A DNA stretch of 64,000 bases from Streptomyces sp. NBC_00102 (GTDB lineage: Bacteria > Actinomycetota > Actinomycetes > Streptomycetales > Streptomycetaceae), in the NCBI RefSeq assembly GCF_026343115.1, contig NZ_JAPEMC010000003.1, forward strand, positions 124,001 to 188,000, given 5' to 3'. The notes under the pieces are model-generated. The model was given only the letters and a program-made list of their open reading frames with translations, did no database searches and was not told the origin of the DNA. This document shows positions 60,159 to 64,000 of the stretch, in pieces. Numbering within the stretch: position 1 is the first letter of the stretch; each line of letters opens with the position of its first letter. Position numbers and translations under genes: made by a program.

Positions 60159-61193
60159 ATGGCAGCCGCTGACGGTTTCACGGATTCCGGAGAGCTCGAC
60201 GGTCTCACCGTCTACGACAACGGGGGCGAGAAGGTCGGCAGTGTCGGCCGCGTGTACGTGGACGACGACACCGGAAAGCCCGACTGGGTCACGGTCAAGA
60301 CCGGCATGTTCGGGATGAAGGAGAGCTTCGTTCCGCTCGCCGGAGCCCGTCGGGTCGGCTCGGACCTGCATGTGGCGCACCCGAAGGAGAGCGTCAAGGA
60401 CGCTCCCCGGGTCGACGCGGACGCCCACCTCTCGGTCGCCGAGGAGGAAGAGCTCTACCGCCACTACGGACTCACGAGGAAGCCCGGTACCACCGCGGGT
60501 ACGGGCATGGGCGCGGACGGCCGGACGACGGCCGGCACGGGCGCGATGGGCGGTGCGGCCGGAGCAGCCGCGGGCGCCGGGGCGGCGGGCGCGGCCCGTA
60601 CGACCGGCACCGGCAAGGCGACCGGCGGTACCGCGGGCATGACGGGCACGGGCATGCCGGGCGCCGGCAAGCGGGACGCCGATGCCTCGGCCGGAACCCG
60701 ACCGCTGGTGGGCGCCGGAGCCGAGAGGTCCGCCCCCGACATGTCGAAGGCCGACCTCGCCGACCAGGAGGAACTCATCCGCTCCGAGGAACAGCTGCGC
60801 GTCGGCACGGAGGAGTACGAGAGCGGGAGGGCCCGCCTGCACAAGTACGTCGTGACGGAGGAGGTCACCCGCACGGTGCCCGTCTCGCACGAGGAGGTAC
60901 GCGTCGTCCGGGAGCCGCTGGCGCCGGGCGAGAAGGTGACCGGGCAGACCTCCATCGGTGAGCAGGACGTCGAGGTGACCCTCCACGCCGAGCGCGCGAC
61001 CGTGCGCAAGGAGGCCGTTGCCGTGGAGCGGGTGCGGCTGGAGCGGGACCGGGTGACCGAGCAGAAGGAGGTCTCCGCCGAGGTCCGCAAGGAGAAGATC
61101 GACTACGCGGACGGCATGGACACCGGTACCGGCAAGAACATGGGTACCGGCAAGGACACGGGCGGCGAGTTCGGCCAGGGCCGGCGCCGCTGA
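60159..61193 (+). CDS. PRC-barrel and DUF2382 (YsnF-like) stress protein
   Basis: A 344-residue protein. The N-terminal PRC-barrel (LDGLTVYDNGGEKVGSVG, VYVDDDTGKPDWVTVKTGMF, about 12-60) is followed by a helix (SVAEEEELYRHYGL), a Gly/Thr/Ala low-complexity linker (about 105-175) and the DUF2382/YsnF domain (HKYVVTEEVTRTVPVSHEEVR, about 228-330, ending KIDYADG). This combination is common in streptomycetes and mycobacteria and is associated with SigB-type general stress regulons. GGCGAGGAGG just upstream of ATG 60159 is a strong ribosome site. No signal peptide. Function unknown. Confidence 0.9.
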   Translation: MAAADGFTDSGELDGLTVYDNGGEKVGSVGRVYVDDDTGKPDWVTVKTGMFGMKESFVPLAGARRVGSDLHVAHPKESVKDAPRVDADAHLSVAEEEELYRHYGLTRKPGTTAGTGMGADGRTTAGTGAMGGAAGAAAGAGAAGAARTTGTGKATGGTAGMTGTGMPGAGKRDADASAGTRPLVGAGAERSAPDMSKADLADQEELIRSEEQLRVGTEEYESGRARLHKYVVTEEVTRTVPVSHEEVRVVREPLAPGEKVTGQTSIGEQDVEVTLHAERATVRKEAVAVERVRLERDRVTEQKEVSAEVRKEKIDYADGMDTGTGKNMGTGKDTGGEFGQGRRR

Positions 61194-61232
61194 CCCGACC
61201 CGGGCCCCGGCGGCACGCCAGGGGGCCGGAGC

Positions 61233-61286
61233 GAGCAGGGCGTGGGGGCGGGTCCGCCGTCGCGGATCCGCCCCCGCGCCCTGCTC
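61233..61286. terminator. 25-bp hairpin between convergent genes
   Basis: Arms 61233-61257 and 61262-61286 pair with two G-T wobbles around a four-base loop. It closes both the PRC-barrel gene and the importer operon. Confidence 0.88.
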
Positions 61287-61325
61287 ACGCCCCGCACCCT
61301 GCTCACGCCCCGCGCCCTGCTCGCG
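61278..61325. repeat. 18-bp direct repeats at the 3' end of the importer operon
   Basis: Two and a half copies of a unit containing CCCTGCTCACGCCCCGC abut the stop codon of the ABC ATPase gene and overlap the right arm of the terminator. Confidence 0.6.
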
Positions 61326-62114
61326 TCACTTTCGGGCGGTGGGCAGGAAGCGCACGCTCGGCCGTCCCCGCGGGCCTTCCGGGGTGACCACCGACCGCAC
61401 CCGGTAGACGTCCGCGATCAGCCGCTCGGTGATCACCTCCTGCGGAGTGCCCGCGGCGACCACCCGTCCGCCGTCCAGCACCGTGACCAGGTCGCAGAAC
61501 ATCGCGGCGAGGTTCAGGTCGTGGAGGGCGACGACGCAGGTGAGCGGCAGTGCGGTCACCAGCGTCAGCAGATCCAGCTGGTGCTGGATGTCCAGGTGGT
61601 TGGTGGGTTCGTCCAGCAGGAGTTCGCGTGGCCGCTGGGCCAGGGCGCGGGCGATCTGGACCCGTTGGCGTTCGCCGCCGGACAGGGTGTGCCAGGACTG
61701 CCCGGCACGGCCGGTCAGCCCGGTGCGTTCCAGGGCCTCGCGCACGGCCTCGTCGTCCGCGGGCCCCGGTGCGGACCAGGCCCTGCGGTGCGGGATGCGC
61801 CCGAGGCGTACGACGTCGAGGACGCTCAGTTCGACCTGGGTGGCCGCGTGCTGGTCGACCACGGCGACCCGCCGGGCCACGGTGCGCCGGCTGGTCGCCG
61901 CAAGCGGCTCGCCGTCGAGGGTGACAAGCCCGCCCTCCGGTGGGAGGAGGCCCGCGAGCATCCGCAACAGGGTTGATTTCCCTGACCCGTTGGGCCCGAT
62001 CAGGCCGACGGTGGCGCCCGGCGCAGGTGCGAGGGTCACCCCGTCGAGGATGAGGCGGCCGCCCGCCGCCCGGCTCACCCGATCGGCCCGCAGGCCCTCG
62101 GCGCGGGCGGTCAT
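61326..62114 (-). CDS. ABC transporter ATP-binding protein, FecCD-type importer
   Basis: A 262-residue ATPase. Walker A GPNGSGKST (about 39-47), Q-loop region VVDQHAATQVELS, signature LSGGERQRVQIARAL, Walker B ELLLDEPTNHLD and switch His in VALHDLNLA are all present. This FepC/BtuD-like ATPase energises uptake of iron-siderophores, cobalamin or, in actinobacteria, perhaps F420-0. The start ATG 62114 overlaps the permease stop by four bases. The 18-bp repeats lie at its 3' end. Confidence 0.92.
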   Translation of the reverse strand: MTARAEGLRADRVSRAAGGRLILDGVTLAPAPGATVGLIGPNGSGKSTLLRMLAGLLPPEGGLVTLDGEPLAATSRRTVARRVAVVDQHAATQVELSVLDVVRLGRIPHRRAWSAPGPADDEAVREALERTGLTGRAGQSWHTLSGGERQRVQIARALAQRPRELLLDEPTNHLDIQHQLDLLTLVTALPLTCVVALHDLNLAAMFCDLVTVLDGGRVVAAGTPQEVITERLIADVYRVRSVVTPEGPRGRPSVRFLPTARK

Positions 62115-63241
62115 ACGACCCTCCGGGTGCGGTGCAGGACGAGCACGAAGGCCGGTACCCCGATCAGCGCGGTGACCACGCCGACCGGCACCTCCTGCGG
62201 GTCCAGGACCGTCCTGGCCAGGGTGTCGACCCAGACCAGGAAGACGGCTCCGGCCAGCGCCGTGACCGGCAGCAGCCTGCGGTGCCCCGCTCCGGCGAGG
62301 GCCCGGGCGGCGTGCGGGAGCACCAGGCCGACGAAGCCGATCGCCCCGGCCGAGCTGACCAGCGCGGCGGTCAGCAGCGCGGTGGTGCAGAGCAGCACGG
62401 TCCGGGTGCGCGCGACATGGACGCCCAGGGTGGCCGCGGCGTCCTGCCCGAAGGCGAAGGCGTCGAGCGTACGGGCGTGCCCCAGGCAGACCGCCAGGGT
62501 GACCACGACCACGGCGGTGCAGAGCCGTACGTCCGTCCAGCCGACCCCGCTGAGCGAGCCGAGCAGCCAGAACAGCACCCCGCGAGTCTGTTCGGCGTCG
62601 GCGGCGGTCATCACGACGAACGAGGTGAGCGCGGAGAACAGCTGCATGACCGCGACTCCGGAGAGGACGACCCGGTCCGTGGTGCCGCCGAGGGTGTGGC
62701 TGAGCAGGAGCACGAGGGCGAACGAGGCGAGCGCCCCGACGAACGCGCCGGCCGAGAGGGAGACCGCTCCCCCGCCGACCCCCAGCACCACGACCACGAC
62801 CGCACCGGTGGACGCCCCCGAGGAGACGCCGAGGACGAAGGGATCGGCGAGCGGGTTGCGCAGCAGCGACTGCATGACGGTCCCGCAGACCGCGAGCCCG
62901 GCGCCACAGACGGCGGCGAGCAGGGTGCGCGGCATCCTGAGATCCCAGACGATGCCGTCCCTGATCGGGCTCGACTCCGTTCCACCGAGGCCCAGATGGG
63001 CGGCGACCACCGACCACACGTCGGCGACGGAGATACGGGCCGGGCCGATGGTGACGGCCACCGCGACGGAGGCCAGGAGGAGAACGGCCCCGGCGCCCCA
63101 CAGGAGCGGTTCGGGCACCGTCCGCAGGCTAGCGCGGCGCCCGGCCGACCGGTCTCCCTCGACATTCAGGTCCGCGGCGGCCCTCAGGTCCCCGTAGGCC
63201 GTGGGCGCTGTGTCGGCCGTTGTCCCTTTGTCGCCCGTCAT
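62111..63241 (-). CDS. FecCD-family ABC transporter permease
   Basis: A 376-residue membrane protein with about nine or ten transmembrane segments. FecCD landmarks are IVWDLRMPRTLLAAVCGAGL, QSLLRNPLADPFVLGVSSGA and the EAA-like LVSSAGAIGFVGLVLPHAAR. A 45-residue polar N-terminal extension precedes TM1. It forms the channel of the importer with the adjacent ATPase (ATGA overlap at 62111-62114) and the binding protein (ATGA overlap at 63238-63241). Confidence 0.93.
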   Translation of the reverse strand: MTGDKGTTADTAPTAYGDLRAAADLNVEGDRSAGRRASLRTVPEPLLWGAGAVLLLASVAVAVTIGPARISVADVWSVVAAHLGLGGTESSPIRDGIVWDLRMPRTLLAAVCGAGLAVCGTVMQSLLRNPLADPFVLGVSSGASTGAVVVVVLGVGGGAVSLSAGAFVGALASFALVLLLSHTLGGTTDRVVLSGVAVMQLFSALTSFVVMTAADAEQTRGVLFWLLGSLSGVGWTDVRLCTAVVVVTLAVCLGHARTLDAFAFGQDAAATLGVHVARTRTVLLCTTALLTAALVSSAGAIGFVGLVLPHAARALAGAGHRRLLPVTALAGAVFLVWVDTLARTVLDPQEVPVGVVTALIGVPAFVLVLHRTRRVV

Positions 63242-64000
63242 CCGGCCAGTCCGAACTCGCGCAGTCCCGCGGCGACGAGCTCGATGCCTTCCACCGTGCG
63301 GATGGTGGGGTTCATGGCCTGGCCGCTGAGCAGGACGTACCGCTTGTTCCTTACGGCGTCCATGTTCCGGGTGACCGGGTTGGACTCAAGGAACGCGATC
63401 TTCTTCACGGCGCTCTCGGCCGACTGCGACTTGCGGGTGAGGTCGCCGATGACGAGGACGTCCGGGTCGCGGTCGGCGATGGTCTCCCAGTTGATCTGGG
63501 GCCACTCCTCGTGGGTGTCGTCGAAGACGTTCTTCGCGCCGAGTTCGTCGGTGATGATGCCGGGCGCCCCGCAGCAGCCGGCCAGGTACGGGGCCTCGGA
63601 GTTGGCGAACCAGTAGAGGAGGGTGGTGCCGGAGGCGTCGATGCCGTCCGTCGCCTTCGTCACCCGGGCCCGCAGCCCGGCTATGAGTTTCTCGCCGCGT
63701 TCCGGTACGCCGAACACCTTGGCCAGGTCGCGTATCTCGCCGTAGACGCTGTCGAGCGCAAGGGCGGTGGAGCGGGCTCCGTCGCCGTCGCCGCTGTTGT
63801 CCTTGCCGGTGCAGTCGGCGGGCGAGACGTACGTGGGGACGCCCAGGTCCTCGAACTGCTCGCGGGGCGCGACCCCGCCCTTGCCGAGGGTGGACTCGAA
63901 GGAGGCGCTGACGAAGTCGGGCTCCTGCTCCAGCACCTTCTCCGAGGAGGGGGCGTTGTCGGAGAGCCTGGGGACTTTCGCGTTGGCCTTCTCCAGGCCC
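63238..64000 (-). CDS. ABC transporter substrate-binding protein, partial
   Basis: The C-terminal 254 residues of a periplasmic-binding-protein-type lipoprotein; the N-terminus and signal lie beyond the window. Typical type III binding-fold blocks are PDFVSASFEST, EDLGVPTYVS, DPDVLVIGDLTRKSQSAESA and KRYVLLSGQAMNPTIRTVEG. The CCGAPGI motif (about 100 residues from the visible N-end) is unusual for siderophore receptors and, as I recall, appears in the actinobacterial set annotated as putative F420-0 transporters; cobalamin is another option. First gene of the importer operon. Confidence 0.9.
   Translation of the reverse strand, partial: GLEKANAKVPRLSDNAPSSEKVLEQEPDFVSASFESTLGKGGVAPREQFEDLGVPTYVSPADCTGKDNSGDGDGARSTALALDSVYGEIRDLAKVFGVPERGEKLIAGLRARVTKATDGIDASGTTLLYWFANSEAPYLAGCCGAPGIITDELGAKNVFDDTHEEWPQINWETIADRDPDVLVIGDLTRKSQSAESAVKKIAFLESNPVTRNMDAVRNKRYVLLSGQAMNPTIRTVEGIELVAAGLREFGLAG

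Overview
The window looks like ordinary chromosome from a Streptomyces or a very close relative. G+C is very high with strong third-position GC. Several small families typical of Streptomyces are present (DUF6479-, DUF6328-, DUF6381-, DUF6191- and HGxxPAAW-like), along with many one-component regulators (MarR, TetR, PucR), GTG starts, probable leaderless genes and strong GC-rich hairpin terminators between convergent genes. No rRNA, tRNA, CRISPR array, prophage or large biosynthetic cluster was seen. The only mobile-element trace is a decayed IS5-like transposase near 16.7-17.2 kb.

Layout. 0-5.5 kb: end of a molybdenum hydroxylase operon (FAD and 2Fe-2S subunits), an F420-type LLM oxidoreductase, a small membrane protein with a SigB-like promoter, a cation diffusion facilitator and a VOC protein. 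5.7-9.5 kb: acetyltransferase, DUF1992 protein, a two-gene stress-like operon and a tyrosine phosphatase. 9.9-15 kb: mutA-mutB-meaB, the B12-dependent methylmalonyl-CoA mutase with its GTPase chaperone. 15-16.6 kb: a short Rho paralogue behind a long C-rich leader. 16.7-21.2 kb: IS remnant, MarR, DoxX-like, FBP-domain, TetR and SGNH hydrolase genes. 21.3-26.5 kb: phosphoglucomutase and two ABC-F genes. 27-35 kb: a patchier region with a large secreted subtilase behind an exact CebR-type box, a decayed gene, an orphan SMI1/KNR4 protein, a lipoprotein and an unusual pyrF. 35.5-44 kb: DUF4032 protein, an aldehyde dehydrogenase/NTF2-like/NCS1 permease set opposite a PucR regulator, and an orphan dhaK followed by a dhaM scar. 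44-50.5 kb: a giant secreted phosphodiester glycosidase-phosphoesterase, a Nudix hydrolase and a third ABC-F gene preceded by a candidate leader peptide. 50.5-56.5 kb: a TetR-SDR-ADH operon with paired operator-like repeats, two acetyltransferases and a SigB/SigF-family sigma factor. 56.6-64 kb: aldo/keto reductase, Tat-exported sulfite-oxidase-like enzyme, CbiZ-like amidohydrolase, a PRC-barrel/DUF2382 stress protein, and a FecCD-type ABC importer running off the window edge.

Themes. Translation and termination control is unusually dense: three ABC-F proteins, two of them behind upstream short ORFs, and an extra Rho behind a rut-like leader. B12 and F420 chemistry recurs (mutAB-meaB, CbiZ-like protein, LLM oxidoreductase, vitamin/metallophore-type importer). 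A SigB-family sigma factor lies in the same window as three promoters of GNNTN-N14-16-GGGT(A/C) form, which suggests but does not prove a local stress regulon. Strongest leads are the 8-residue leader (MGSYYYFR) upstream of the third ABC-F gene, the perfect 14-bp CebR-type palindrome in front of the subtilase, and the short Rho with its C-rich leader. All functions are inferred from sequence reading alone; no database search was run.
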